Assembly: GCF_012863495.1 (NCBI RefSeq)
Contig: NZ_JAAVJL010000001.1
Span: 620,001-684,000, forward strand
Source of the DNA: Pseudanabaena yagii GIHE-NHR1
GTDB taxonomy: Bacteria > Cyanobacteriota > Cyanobacteriia > Pseudanabaenales > Pseudanabaenaceae
Direction: 5' to 3'
Length of the DNA: 64,000 nt
In this document: piece after piece, positions 51,785 to 59,874 of the stretch
How the letters are laid out: every line of letters starts with the position of its first letter
Position numbering within the stretch: the stretch's first letter is position 1
Program-made: the position numbers and the translations under genes
The notes under the pieces: generated by a model
Seen by the model: only the letters and a program-made list of their open reading frames with translations
Database searches by the model: none
Told to the model about the DNA's origin: nothing

Positions 51785-52477
51785 ATGTTCCCTATGCCCC
51801 ACTTTTCCCATTTAATTGAACAATGGCAATCTACCCTCAACTGGTTGCCAAACCCAGATCAACTCGCACAATTTGAAAAGCTCTACGAATTGGTTTTAGA
51901 GGGGAATAGTAAGCAAAACCTGACAAGAATTACAGCCCCTGACGATTTTTGGGAAAAGCATTTGTGGGACTCATTAAGAGGAGTTTTCGCTTTTTGGGAT
52001 CGTGAAAATATTAAATTGATTGATATTGGTACAGGCGCGGGCTTTCCCGGACTACCGATCGCGATCGCCAAGCCATCATGGCAAGTCACCTTAGTCGATA
52101 GCAAGCAAAAAAAGGTTGCCTTTGTGCAACAAACGATCCAAGATTTGCAATTACCGAATGCGATCGCACAGGCAGGTCGCGTCGAAGAGCTTAACCAAAC
52201 CTCTGGTTATAAGAAAAAATATGATTTAGCGGTTGTCCGAGCCGTAGGCAAGCCAGATATTTGCGCTAGCTACTGCCTGCCATTTCTCAAAAGAAGTGGC
52301 ACAGCCATTCTCTACCGTGGTCAATGGCTACCCGAAGAAAGTGAGCAAATTGACTTGTTTTGTGAGCAGCAAGGACTGCAAGTGGTTAAGCAAGATCGTT
52401 TTCAAACCCCTCTGACTGAAGGTATCCGCCATAGCGTTTACCTTTCACCCCGTTCGACCTCCATCTCAAATTCATAG
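51785..52477 (+). CDS. rsmG: 16S rRNA (guanine(527)-N7)-methyltransferase
   Basis: The 230-residue SAM-dependent enzyme (GidB) methylates G527 of 16S rRNA. Motifs are KLIDIGTGAGFPGLPIAI (SAM-binding), VTLVDSKQKKVAFV, AGRVEELN and AVVRAVGKP. The ATG at 51785 is chosen; ATG 51794 and an upstream GTG at 51767 are alternatives. Its last 40 nt overlap a minus-strand small gene. Confidence 0.94.
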   Translation: MFPMPHFSHLIEQWQSTLNWLPNPDQLAQFEKLYELVLEGNSKQNLTRITAPDDFWEKHLWDSLRGVFAFWDRENIKLIDIGTGAGFPGLPIAIAKPSWQVTLVDSKQKKVAFVQQTIQDLQLPNAIAQAGRVEELNQTSGYKKKYDLAVVRAVGKPDICASYCLPFLKRSGTAILYRGQWLPEESEQIDLFCEQQGLQVVKQDRFQTPLTEGIRHSVYLSPRSTSISNS

Positions 52478-52698
52478 GGAGATTCAAAGTTAGAAGTATC
52501 ATACAGAAATCTGATTACCTCTTCTTCGAGACGATGTATATTATGAACTTCTATCGCATTAGTAACGCGCAGAGCCGATAAGTAACCGTCTAAAAAGAGT
52601 CTCATTTCGTCCGTCGAACGATAGCCTCGTTCTGACATTTCTACGAGTGAGTCTGTAATCTTTTGATAATGACGAATGGCGATCGCGTCTTGAAGCAT
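52438..52698 (-). CDS. Small conserved cyanobacterial protein (DUF6761-like)
   Basis: The 86-residue protein begins MLQDAIAIRHYQKITDSLVE and contains EMRLFLDGYLSALRVTNAIE and HRLEEEVIRFLYDTSNF, which reads like a short cyanobacteria-specific family that I recall as DUF6761. It is helical and acidic, with no membrane segment. Function unknown. It overlaps the 3' end of rsmG by 40 nt in the opposite direction, which is unusual for a shadow frame of this composition. Confidence 0.7.
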   Translation of the reverse strand: MLQDAIAIRHYQKITDSLVEMSERGYRSTDEMRLFLDGYLSALRVTNAIEVHNIHRLEEEVIRFLYDTSNFESPYEFEMEVERGER

Positions 52699-52873
52699 AG
52701 GTCAAGCTGGAATAACTACCGTCCTAGATGTATTTGCCTAGGTAATAAAAGGATTCCCTGCAATTCTAACGAGCGATCGCTAGCTGAGCAAATTCAACCT
52801 TGTATATACTTTCAGCATCGCAATTCTAACACTTTGAAATACCAAAACGTAAGTGTGCTAACCGCCTAAAAAA

Positions 52874-52902
52874 ACAGAAGGTGCGCTAAGCGCACCTTCT
52901 GT
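52874..52902. terminator. Terminator of tsaB
   Basis: ACAGAAGGTGCGC pairs with GCGCACCTTCTGT around TAA, reaching the tsaB stop at 52902; an A-run on the left gives a T-run in the minus-strand transcript. Confidence 0.82.
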
Positions 52903-53357
52903 CAGGATTCATAGAGTGGCAATACATCTTGCCAAGTTGGATAAATGCTAGCTTGCCATTGCTCATAGGCGATCGCCAGTAAGCTTTCGCTCAAGGGCAT
53001 GGGTGGACTAGATTGCTGCGATTTGGTGATAATCGTCTCGCAGTCAATTCCATATACAGGGATATTAAGCTGTTCGCCTAATGTCCTTGCTACCACCACG
53101 CCAATTCTTGTGCCAGTGAAACTGCCAATCCCTGTAGCGATCGCCAAAAAAGCAAAGTCAGTCCATGGAAGATCACCTACAAACATACTTAAGCAGTCAT
53201 GCAACTGCACAGATAGCTCTCTGCCTAGTTCCCATGACTGCTGTTTATAGATGTTATAAATTTGAGAATTGCGATCTGAATTTTGGTTAATTTCAGCGAT
53301 CACAAGCTCTAATTTTGTGGTGGTTGTATGTAACGCAAGGGCAAAACTTATGGTCAT
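52902..53357 (-). CDS. tsaB: tRNA threonylcarbamoyladenosine biosynthesis protein TsaB, short
   Basis: The 151-residue protein starts with FALALHTTTTKLELVIAE and holds the TsaB motif AIATGIGSFTGTRIGVVVARTLGE, with the region of partner contact for TsaD. It helps form t6A37 in tRNAs. It is shorter than many TsaB proteins (about 200-230), lacking most of the second ASKHA-like lobe and ending SIYPTWQDVLPLYES, a feature of cyanobacterial forms as I recall. The next upstream gene on the same strand is 39 bp away and probably cotranscribed. Confidence 0.85.
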   Translation of the reverse strand: MTISFALALHTTTTKLELVIAEINQNSDRNSQIYNIYKQQSWELGRELSVQLHDCLSMFVGDLPWTDFAFLAIATGIGSFTGTRIGVVVARTLGEQLNIPVYGIDCETIITKSQQSSPPMPLSESLLAIAYEQWQASIYPTWQDVLPLYES

Positions 53358-53396
53358 GATCTGTAGAATACTGGGAATTGCTCACCAGAATTCAAG

Positions 53397-53612
53397 TTAG
53401 AACTTGCCAATTGCAGCGCCAGTATCAGCAGCGCCAGTATCGGCTGCACCTGTATCCGCAGCTCCATTGGATTCAGAATCTTCAGGATCGTTGTAGTTGC
53501 CCATTGGTCTTCTGCGTCCAAAGCGACCCAGAGGGGTGCGCTTGCGAAACTTACGCGCATACGCTTGGTTGCGAAGAGCTTTTTCTTTTTTCTGGTTGCG
53601 GCGCTTAGCCAT
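53397..53612 (-). CDS. Small basic protein with GAADT repeats
   Basis: The 71-residue protein has a strongly basic N-terminal half (MAKRRNQKKEKALRNQAYA, RKFRKRTPLGRFGRRRPMG) and an acidic/alanine-rich tail consisting of three GAADT repeats (NGAADTGAADTGAADTGAAI). The N-terminus looks like a small ribosome-associated or nucleic-acid-binding protein common beside tsaB in cyanobacteria; the tail repeats are slippage-prone. Start ATG at 53612. It is upstream of tsaB on the same strand. Confidence 0.72.
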   Translation of the reverse strand: MAKRRNQKKEKALRNQAYARKFRKRTPLGRFGRRRPMGNYNDPEDSESNGAADTGAADTGAADTGAAIGKF

Positions 53613-53713
53613 TTTAAACTGTTGTACCCCTTAGAGATTGCGTCTATTTAAGCTAGCACAAAACGAGAAATAGACAAACACAAATTATTTTTTATATGTC
53701 TTGCAAAGCACAA

Positions 53714-53796
53714 TACAGCGCTTTGCGCTGACTTAAAAACCCAGAGAAAATTTTGCAAGTGGCGCGAAGCGCCACTTGCAAAATTTTCTCTGGGTT
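53714..53796. repeat. TACAGCGCTTTGTGCTGAC element, copy 2
   Basis: TACAGCGCTTTGCGCTGACT is followed by a 28-bp perfect stem (53738-53765 with 53769-53796, loop GAA). Same architecture as 51012-51087. It ends 36 bp from the stop of the kinase gene and may terminate it. Confidence 0.78.
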
Positions 53797-53831
53797 ACTT
53801 GCCGCTAAAGGCATGGAAATAAAAAACTATT

Positions 53832-54356
53832 TTAATCAATCCACTCATTATCAGATTTTTCATCACGAAAGAGGATGCGGTCAAAGCCTTCACTCAGGCT
53901 AGGCGGACTATAGGAGAGGGTACGGTGCATTTCGATAATGATATCGTCAGGAACTTGGCGATCGCGATGATCATTACGCGACAAACAAATCCAAAGCGGC
54001 ACATTTAACCAAAGCCCCGTAATTGGTCTAAATCCACAATCTCTTGCTAGAGAAATAATATTTTTGCGATATTCGCGCTTATAGTTTGTGGCATCATATA
54101 TTACAGATTGTTGCGATTTGGCAGCATTTGCAAATTCTTGTTGTACTTGCGCCCATATTTCTGACCAAACTCCCTGTATATCGGCTGACCCATACAGCGA
54201 GGCACGAATGCGATCGGGACTGATGAGCTGCGTTTGCCCATAGGTGAGGCTGCTGCTGTTCTGGTCAGAGTTCTGATTAGAAGTACGCAACATCTGCTCA
54301 GCAAGGCTAGATTTGCCACTCGCAGGTACACCAATCAGGATAATTACACTTGCCAT
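53832..54356 (-). CDS. P-loop polynucleotide kinase-like ATPase
   Basis: The 174-residue protein has Walker A LIGVPASGKSSLAEQ (about residue 7), a YDATNYKREYR segment and DHRDRQVPDDII, resembling zeta-toxin/AAA_33 small kinases. These phosphorylate nucleic acids or small molecules; the specificity is not visible. No partner gene is adjacent. Start ATG at 54356. Confidence 0.8.
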   Translation of the reverse strand: MASVIILIGVPASGKSSLAEQMLRTSNQNSDQNSSSLTYGQTQLISPDRIRASLYGSADIQGVWSEIWAQVQQEFANAAKSQQSVIYDATNYKREYRKNIISLARDCGFRPITGLWLNVPLWICLSRNDHRDRQVPDDIIIEMHRTLSYSPPSLSEGFDRILFRDEKSDNEWID

Positions 54357-54410
54357 TCAAATCGCTGCAAAATGCTAAATAGATCTTCTCAACTATAGCA
54401 ATCCTCAATC

Positions 54411-54451
54411 GGTCTGAGCGGTTTATCCCACAGGGATAAACCGCTCAGACC
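54411..54451. repeat. 19-bp perfect hairpin GGTCTGAGCGG
   Basis: GGTCTGAGCGGTTTATCCC pairs perfectly with 54433-54451 around ACA, between the diverging kinase and gpx genes. Role unknown; perhaps a regulatory structure. Confidence 0.65.
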
Positions 54452-54484
54452 CCATCCTCAAAACCAACCTAAAAAACTCAAAAT

Positions 54485-54958
54485 ATGTCCACACTTTACG
54501 ATTTCAAAATTACTAACATCAATGGTCAACCAGTTGATCTCGCCCAATACAAAGGCAAGGTTGCTCTAGTTGTCAATGTTGCTTCTAAATGTGGCTACAC
54601 CAAGCAATACAAGGGACTCGAAGCTCTTTATCGTGAGTATAAAGATAAAGGTTTTGAGATTTTGGGCTTTCCTAGCAATGACTTTGGCGCACAGGAACCT
54701 GGCACTGAAGCCGAGATCAAGAGTTTCTGCTCTCTCACCTACGATGTCACCTTTGATATGTTTAGCAAAGTGAAGGTGAAAGGTGCTGACATGACTGATG
54801 CGTATAAATACCTTACCGAAACAACAGGTAGTCAAGTGCAATGGAACTTTAATAAGTTTCTTGTCGATAAAGAAGGTAAAGTCGTGAAGTACTATCCTTC
54901 TAGTGTTGCGCCTGAAGATGCTGGACTGCGTAAAGACATTGAAGCTCTGTTAGATTAA
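54485..54958 (+). CDS. Glutathione peroxidase (Cys type)
   Basis: The 157-residue protein belongs to the thiol peroxidase/glutathione peroxidase family: NVASKCGYTKQYKGLEAL carries the peroxidatic Cys, FPSNDFGAQEPG the Gln and QWNFNKFLVDKEGK the Trp-Asn. Many plastid and cyanobacterial members use thioredoxin or NADPH rather than glutathione. It has no signal peptide. ATG 54485 follows the hairpin at 54411 by 33 bp. Confidence 0.92.
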   Translation: MSTLYDFKITNINGQPVDLAQYKGKVALVVNVASKCGYTKQYKGLEALYREYKDKGFEILGFPSNDFGAQEPGTEAEIKSFCSLTYDVTFDMFSKVKVKGADMTDAYKYLTETTGSQVQWNFNKFLVDKEGKVVKYYPSSVAPEDAGLRKDIEALLD

Positions 54959-55025
54959 GTTTCAACAGAAAGTAAGGGTTTGCTTGGTAAATCCTTACTT
55001 TCCCTAATTTATTACAACAGCCTAT

Positions 55026-55110
55026 GGAAACTCGAAGAAAGTTTTAACAGTGTGACAAAGCCGCTCTTTCAAAACTTTCTCCAAGTTTCAAGTCAGCACA
55101 AAGTGCTGTA
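55026..55110. repeat. TACAGCGCTTTGTGCTGAC element, copy 3 (inverted)
   Basis: TTTCAAGTCAGCACAAAGTG then CTGTA (55086-55110) is the complement of the shared leader of copies 1 and 2. A less perfect stem (GAAACT...AGAAAGTTTT with AAAACTTTCT...AAGTTTC) precedes it. It lies in the 224-bp gap 54959-55182. Confidence 0.7.
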
Positions 55111-55182
55111 GGTGTCTCAACTCACACTGTAATCGTCGATATGTCGGTAATCTAGTTATTAGGAAATAAACATCTACTGGCT

Positions 55183-57405
55183 ATGACTAGAACTAAAAAA
55201 GATTTGATTAAGAAAAATGGAGAAATTGTTACAGAAACACCTGTTGATGTAGGAGTTGAGCCCTTAGCTATTCCAGAGATTGATGGGAAATCCGATAAAA
55301 GTTTATTAGAACTAGAACAACCAGTTAATAAAAAAGCAGACAAGACGATTGACCGATCGCGATATTTCTTTAATCGTGAATTAAGCTGGATTGCCTTTAA
55401 TAAAAGAGTTTTACACGAAGGGATTGATGCCCGTACCCCTTTGCTAGAGCGAGCTAAATTTTGTGCCATTTTTAGCACAAACCTTGATGAATTCTTCATG
55501 GTGAGGGTCGCAGGGGTCAAGAAGAAGTTCGCAGAACAGCTTGATATCATTACCGATGATGGACTGAAACCCGATAAGCAGTTGCTGGCAATTCGGGATG
55601 CGCTACTGCCATTAGTGACGATGCAGCATGATTTTTTTGAGAATACCTTGCGTCCAGAACTGCATAAGCAGGGGGTCAAGCTTCTTGATTATAAAAATAT
55701 TGATAAAAAGCATCAGCATTATCTTAAAACCTATTTTCGCGAAAAACTCTTTCCTGTACTTACCCCCTTGGCGGTTGATCCAGCCCATCCATTTCCTTAC
55801 ATCTCCAATCTCAGCTTGAATTTAGTTGTATTGGTGCGCGATCGCGAGACAGGTGAAGAAAATTTTGCGCGGGTCAAAGTACCCAGTGTATTGCCCCGCT
55901 TTGTGAGAATTCCTGAGACCAAAGATCATACATTTGTGCCTTTAGAACAGGTAATTGCTCACAATCTTGACGCATTATTTCCAGGCATGGAGATTCTCAG
56001 TTATTATCCATTTCGGATTACTCGCGATGCGGAGCTAGACATCGAAGAAGAAGAAGCTGATGACTTGATCTCGGCATTGCAAGAGGAATTACGCAAGCAG
56101 AAGTTTGGATCAGTCGTGAGGATGGAAATTGCTAATGATGTTCCCCATGCTATCCGCCAAGAATTGATTTCTCAATTGGGGATTACGGAAACAGATGTTT
56201 ATGATATTCCGGGGCTAATTGGGTTGGGAGACTTGATGGCTCTCGCTTTTTTGCCCTTGCCTAAACATCAGGATCAACCTTGGAAATCAGTGACCCATCC
56301 GAGGCTCAAAGAGTCCCCTAATGAAAAAAACATCTTTGACATCATTCAGGAAGGAGATTTTTTAGTTCATCATCCCTATCAATCTTTTACAACCACAGTG
56401 CAGCGATTTATCGAAGAGGCGGCTAATGATCCTAAGGTATTAGCGATTAAACAAACCCTCTATCGGACTTCGGGAGATTCGCCAATTGTTCATGCGCTGA
56501 TTCGGGCGGCGGAGAATGGCAAACAGGTTGCCGTCCTAGTGGAACTCAAGGCAAGGTTTGATGAGGCGAATAATATCCTCTGGGCAAAAAAACTGGAAAA
56601 TGCAGGTGTTCATGTCGTGTATGGACTAAAGAACCTCAAAACCCATACCAAAACGGCTCTGGTGGTAAGGCAAGAAGGCGATCGCCTCGTGCGCTATGTG
56701 CATATAGGCACTGGTAATTACAATCCTAAAACGGCTAGATTTTACAGTGATCTCGGTATATTTAGCTGCTGTGATGATTTGGGAGCAGATTTAACTGATT
56801 TGTTTAACTATCTCACTGGCTATTCCCGTCAGCGCGAATATCGCAAGCTTTTAGTTGCACCTGTGAATATGCGCGATAGGTTTCTGCAATTGATTCATCG
56901 GGAAATCGAACATCAAAAGCAGGGATATCCTTCATACATAATTGCCAAGATGAATTCACTGGTTGATCCTGAAATTATCTCGGCACTGTATGAAGCATCA
57001 CAGGTGGGCGTGAATATTGACCTAATTATTCGCGGTATGTGTTGTCTACGTCCTAAGGTGAAGGGATTAAGCGATCGCATTCGGGTGATTAGTGTAATTG
57101 GTCGCTTTCTCGAACATTCTCGCATCTTCTATTTCAGCAATGGTGGCGAGGAAGAGGTATATATCGGTAGTGCCGATTGGATGCCGCGCAATTTGGATGC
57201 CCGTGTGGAGGTAGTTACTCCCGTGGAGGAACCATCCCTAGTCCAAGAATTAAAGCAGATTCTGGAAATTGTCTTAGCGGATAACCGTCAAACATGGGAT
57301 CTTCACGCCGATGGTACATATGTGCAGAGAGTTCCCAAAGATGGTGAGCCTGAGATGAGTTCGCAAAAGCATTTCATGTCACAGGGCAGACCTGAATTTG
57401 CGTAA
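55183..57405 (+). CDS. ppk1: Polyphosphate kinase 1
   Basis: The 740-residue enzyme transfers the gamma-phosphate of ATP to polyphosphate reversibly. It begins with a charged, cyanobacterial N-terminal extension (about 45 residues), then RYFFNRELSWIAFNKRVLHE, FSTNLDEFFMVRVAGVKKK, FDEANNILWAKKLE, NLKTHTKTALVVRQ (with the autophosphorylated His region) and YVHIGTGNYNPKTARFYSD. The C-terminal motifs SADWMPRNLDARVEVVTPVEEP are intact. ATG 55183 is used. Confidence 0.95.
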   Translation: MTRTKKDLIKKNGEIVTETPVDVGVEPLAIPEIDGKSDKSLLELEQPVNKKADKTIDRSRYFFNRELSWIAFNKRVLHEGIDARTPLLERAKFCAIFSTNLDEFFMVRVAGVKKKFAEQLDIITDDGLKPDKQLLAIRDALLPLVTMQHDFFENTLRPELHKQGVKLLDYKNIDKKHQHYLKTYFREKLFPVLTPLAVDPAHPFPYISNLSLNLVVLVRDRETGEENFARVKVPSVLPRFVRIPETKDHTFVPLEQVIAHNLDALFPGMEILSYYPFRITRDAELDIEEEEADDLISALQEELRKQKFGSVVRMEIANDVPHAIRQELISQLGITETDVYDIPGLIGLGDLMALAFLPLPKHQDQPWKSVTHPRLKESPNEKNIFDIIQEGDFLVHHPYQSFTTTVQRFIEEAANDPKVLAIKQTLYRTSGDSPIVHALIRAAENGKQVAVLVELKARFDEANNILWAKKLENAGVHVVYGLKNLKTHTKTALVVRQEGDRLVRYVHIGTGNYNPKTARFYSDLGIFSCCDDLGADLTDLFNYLTGYSRQREYRKLLVAPVNMRDRFLQLIHREIEHQKQGYPSYIIAKMNSLVDPEIISALYEASQVGVNIDLIIRGMCCLRPKVKGLSDRIRVISVIGRFLEHSRIFYFSNGGEEEVYIGSADWMPRNLDARVEVVTPVEEPSLVQELKQILEIVLADNRQTWDLHADGTYVQRVPKDGEPEMSSQKHFMSQGRPEFA

Positions 57406-57429
57406 TCGTCACGTTTTCTGAAGTTCGGG

Positions 57430-57479
57430 CTAATGGACTACTGCAATCATGCCTAGGCAATGATGAGGTAGTTCATTAG
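57430..57479. terminator. Nested hairpin between ppk1 and the PLD-like gene
   Basis: CTAATGGACTAC pairs with GTAGTTCATTAG (one G-T), and inside it ATCATGCC pairs with GGCAATGAT with small bulges. It lies between the converging ppk1 and the PLD-type gene. Confidence 0.55.
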
Positions 57480-57528
57480 CAGTCCCTATCTTTATGCGAG
57501 AGTAAAAATCTAAACTATAGCGATGGTT

Positions 57529-58218
57529 TCATGCAGTAAATCTCATATTTTGCGTGGTTAGGGAAGCTGTGAGATCGATCGCTTGGTCGTAGCGAGTAAT
57601 CAGTTTTTGAATGATGTCTAGATTTCGGTGAATCGTGCCTGTTTCATCGCCTTGGAGGTCGGGATAGGCTACCTTGAGATTGGGAATGGTGGAACTGAGG
57701 ATGTTGTGACTGCCGACATAGGCGAATTGGCGATCGCAGACAAAGTATTTGCTATGTCCGCCCGTGAGTTTAAGGTGGAGGCGATCGCTGTAGCATTTTT
57801 GGAGTTGGAAGAGTTTGGACATGGCACTATAGCGATATTGGGCTTCGGTGGCGAAGGTAAGGTTGCCGTGATGGTCTTTTTTGATGACCGTGCCGAGGTC
57901 GTATTGGTAGCCCCAGCCGAGATCGATTTGTACGCCTTGGTCGAGGGCATAGTTAAGCCGTAGCATGAGGTCGTTGTCGATCGCGCGATCGCTTGCCCAA
58001 GGACATTTGATGACGACTCTTTCTTTGGCTTCTTCAAGTGCTTTGAAGAGATGGAACCTTCCGCCAGTTTTCTCAAAGACGATTTCGGTTTCGGGTTGAG
58101 ATTGCAGCAATCCCAAATCTTGGAGAGTCTTTTGCGGTGGAAGATTGTATTTGTCGATCATGATTTGGACTTGTTTGAGCAGTTGATAGGTGGCTCTGTG
58201 GTCTTTGGCGTTTTGCAT
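57529..58218 (-). CDS. Phospholipase D-like (single HKD) protein
   Basis: The 229-residue protein has one HKD motif, HSKYFVCDRQFAYVGSHN (HxKxxxxD ... GSHN), in its C-terminal third. A single-HKD protein should dimerise, as the Nuc/BfiI nuclease branch does; nuclease rather than lipase activity is therefore plausible. ATG 58218 is chosen because the longer frame would overlap the adjacent gene, whose stop lies 4 bp upstream. Paired with the DUF4258-like gene it may be a two-gene accessory unit. Confidence 0.78.
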   Translation of the reverse strand: MQNAKDHRATYQLLKQVQIMIDKYNLPPQKTLQDLGLLQSQPETEIVFEKTGGRFHLFKALEEAKERVVIKCPWASDRAIDNDLMLRLNYALDQGVQIDLGWGYQYDLGTVIKKDHHGNLTFATEAQYRYSAMSKLFQLQKCYSDRLHLKLTGGHSKYFVCDRQFAYVGSHNILSSTIPNLKVAYPDLQGDETGTIHRNLDIIQKLITRYDQAIDLTASLTTQNMRFTA

Positions 58219-58222
58219 AGGT

Positions 58223-58579
58223 TTATTTTCTGGCTTTGCGCTTGCTGTCGAAGTTCCAATAGGTGGTGAGGATTTGCAGGGTTTGCAGGTCTTGTAAACA
58301 GATGACTTGCAAGCCTCTGAGGGTGTCGGTGAATTTGGCGTAGGGACTGGTTTTGAGTTGGCGATCGCTGAGTGTGTAAACGATCGCGCCATGCCGATCG
58401 CTGCGTTGTTGTCCGTAGGCGATCGCGACGCGGATCATGTCGTTGCTGATGGCGCGTTGTTGTTGGCGGCGTTGGAGGTGGTTGCGGTCTTTGGGTTTGC
58501 GGATGGGTGTAATTGAGATCGCTTGATCGAGGAGTTCGTCGGTTGCGGCGATTTGTTGGATTTGTTTGTGGGTGTTCAT
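58223..58579 (-). CDS. DUF4258-like small protein
   Basis: The 118-residue protein has HLQRRQQQRAISNDMIRVAI followed by AYGQQRSDRHGAIVYTLSDR, typical of DUF4258 (helix followed by strand with RHG), a family often found in toxin-like contexts. The remaining part (LRGLQVICLQDLQTLQILTT) is hydrophobic. It precedes the PLD-like gene by 4 bp on the same strand. Function is unknown. Confidence 0.72.
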   Translation of the reverse strand: MNTHKQIQQIAATDELLDQAISITPIRKPKDRNHLQRRQQQRAISNDMIRVAIAYGQQRSDRHGAIVYTLSDRQLKTSPYAKFTDTLRGLQVICLQDLQTLQILTTYWNFDSKRKARK

Positions 58580-58632
58580 AACTAAGTTAAATTCGATGTG
58601 CTTAACTTAGCGTTTGTAATTGTGGAAGTGAA

Positions 58633-58669
58633 GGACATTTGAGGGAAGATAATATCTGTCTTAAATGTC
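58633..58669. promoter_or_regulatory. Nested palindrome before TA module 1
   Basis: Outer arms GGACATTT and AAATGTC flank an inner AGATAATATCT. It sits 31 bp upstream of toxin gene 1, where TA complexes bind to repress their own operon. A related palindrome lies before module 2. Confidence 0.6.
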
Positions 58670-58699
58670 GTTATCTGTCCCCCTTTATCTTTTTATTTT

Positions 58700-59041
58700 A
58701 TGGAGCCACAACCCAGAGAAATCCTGCCTTATCAAGACGCTAATGGTAATTATCCCTTTGAAGATTGGCTTGCTAGACTGCGCGATCGTGCGGCAAGAGT
58801 TAAGATTCAAACTAGATTGGGGCGATTATCGCTGGGTAATTTTGGTGATTCTAAGTTTGTGGGTGAGGGTGTGTATGAACTGAGAATCGATTATGGCGGT
58901 GGTTATCGCATATATTTTGGGCAAGTTGGGTCAAGGGTTATACTGTTGTTGTGCGGTGGCGATAAAAGCTCTCAGGAGCGTGATATTCAAACGGCTAAGT
59001 CTTATTGGAGGGACTATGCAAAGCGTAAAGGTACAGGTTAA
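58700..59041 (+). CDS. RelE/HigB-type (Gp49-like) toxin, copy 1
   Basis: The 113-residue protein belongs to the PF05973/Gp49-like RelE superfamily: FEDWLARLRDRAARVKIQTR, GEGVYELRIDYGGGYRIYF and the C-terminal LLCGGDKSSQERDIQTAK. These are ribosome-dependent mRNA interferases. The toxin-first gene order with the antitoxin overlapping 26 nt fits HigB/HigA. A diverged second copy lies at 59533. Confidence 0.88.
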   Translation: MEPQPREILPYQDANGNYPFEDWLARLRDRAARVKIQTRLGRLSLGNFGDSKFVGEGVYELRIDYGGGYRIYFGQVGSRVILLLCGGDKSSQERDIQTAKSYWRDYAKRKGTG

Positions 59042-59393
59042 AACTCACGAAGATTTTTTGATTGAGTCTCTAAAAGATCCTGAAGAGGCGGCAGCTTATG
59101 TGTCGGCTGTTTTTGAAGAGGAAAAGCCTGAGATTGAATTGTTGCCTTTATGTTTAGGTCATGTTGCGGCGGCGTTAGGTGGTGAGGGCGATCGCGAATG
59201 GGTAAAAGATTTTGGTGCAAGTGATAAAAGTCAAGCGGTGTATGAGTTGGCGGCTTGGTTGGATAGTTTGGGGCTAAAGCTGACGGTGGATGTGCAGTAT
59301 AGCGAGAAGTTTATGGCAGATTTTCAGGAGGCTCAGCAAGATATTGCCAATGGTGATGTTGTGCCTTTTGAAAGTATTCGCCGTGATATTTAA
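59016..59393 (+). CDS. HigA-like antitoxin with C-terminal extension, copy 1
   Basis: The 125-residue protein has an antidote core (LIESLKDPEEAAAYVSAVFE, LCLGHVAAALGGEG, FGASDKSQAVYELAAWLDSL) and an extra tail of about 29 residues (DVQYSEKFMADFQEAQQDIA, GDVVPFESIRRDI) that resembles the C-terminus of other small antitoxins. ATG 59016 is preceded by GGAGGG and lies inside the toxin frame, in another register. The second copy lacks this tail. Confidence 0.82.
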   Translation: MQSVKVQVKTHEDFLIESLKDPEEAAAYVSAVFEEEKPEIELLPLCLGHVAAALGGEGDREWVKDFGASDKSQAVYELAAWLDSLGLKLTVDVQYSEKFMADFQEAQQDIANGDVVPFESIRRDI

Positions 59394-59465
59394 GATACTT
59401 GGTCACTCAATCTCATGCTTAAAAGAAGTTGAGAATTTGTCAGATTAGAGATTAGTTAATATGAA

Positions 59466-59494
59466 GGACATTTGATAGAAGATAGTAGCTATCT
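59466..59494. promoter_or_regulatory. Palindrome before TA module 2
   Basis: GGACATTT is followed by AGATAGTAGCTATCT (59480-59494), an inverted repeat of the same spacing as the inner palindrome before module 1. It is 38 bp upstream of toxin gene 2. Confidence 0.58.
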
Positions 59495-59532
59495 TAAATA
59501 TTTTTATCTGTCCTTACTCAAGCTTTTATTTT

Positions 59533-59874
59533 ATGGAGTCACAGCCCAAGCAAATTCGTGAATATACTAAATCTGATGGTTCGAGTCCTTTTACTCAGTG
59601 GCTTGATGGCTTACGAGATCGGGTGGCACAGGCTAAAATAGCGGCTAGGCTTAAAAGAGTAACGCTAGGAAATTTAGGCAATTTCAGATCTGTTGGTGAG
59701 GGTGTATGCGAACTCAAGATCGATTATGGTGCGGGTTATCGGGTTTATTTTGGGCAAATTGGCTCTGTGGTGGTGCTGTTGTTGTGTGGTGGTGATAAGA
59801 GTACGCAGGATCGTGATATTAAGTTAGCTAAGGAGTATTGGAGAGATTATGCAAAGCGTGAAGGTTCCGACTAG
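59533..59874 (+). CDS. RelE/HigB-type toxin, copy 2
   Basis: The 113-residue protein is the same length as copy 1 and closely similar (VGEGVCELKIDYGAGYRVYF, LLLCGGDKSTQDRDIKLAKE, YWRDYAKR). The duplication includes the leader sequence. Differences cluster in the N-terminal half. Overlaps its antitoxin by 26 nt, exactly as in copy 1. Confidence 0.88.
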   Translation: MESQPKQIREYTKSDGSSPFTQWLDGLRDRVAQAKIAARLKRVTLGNLGNFRSVGEGVCELKIDYGAGYRVYFGQIGSVVVLLLCGGDKSTQDRDIKLAKEYWRDYAKREGSD

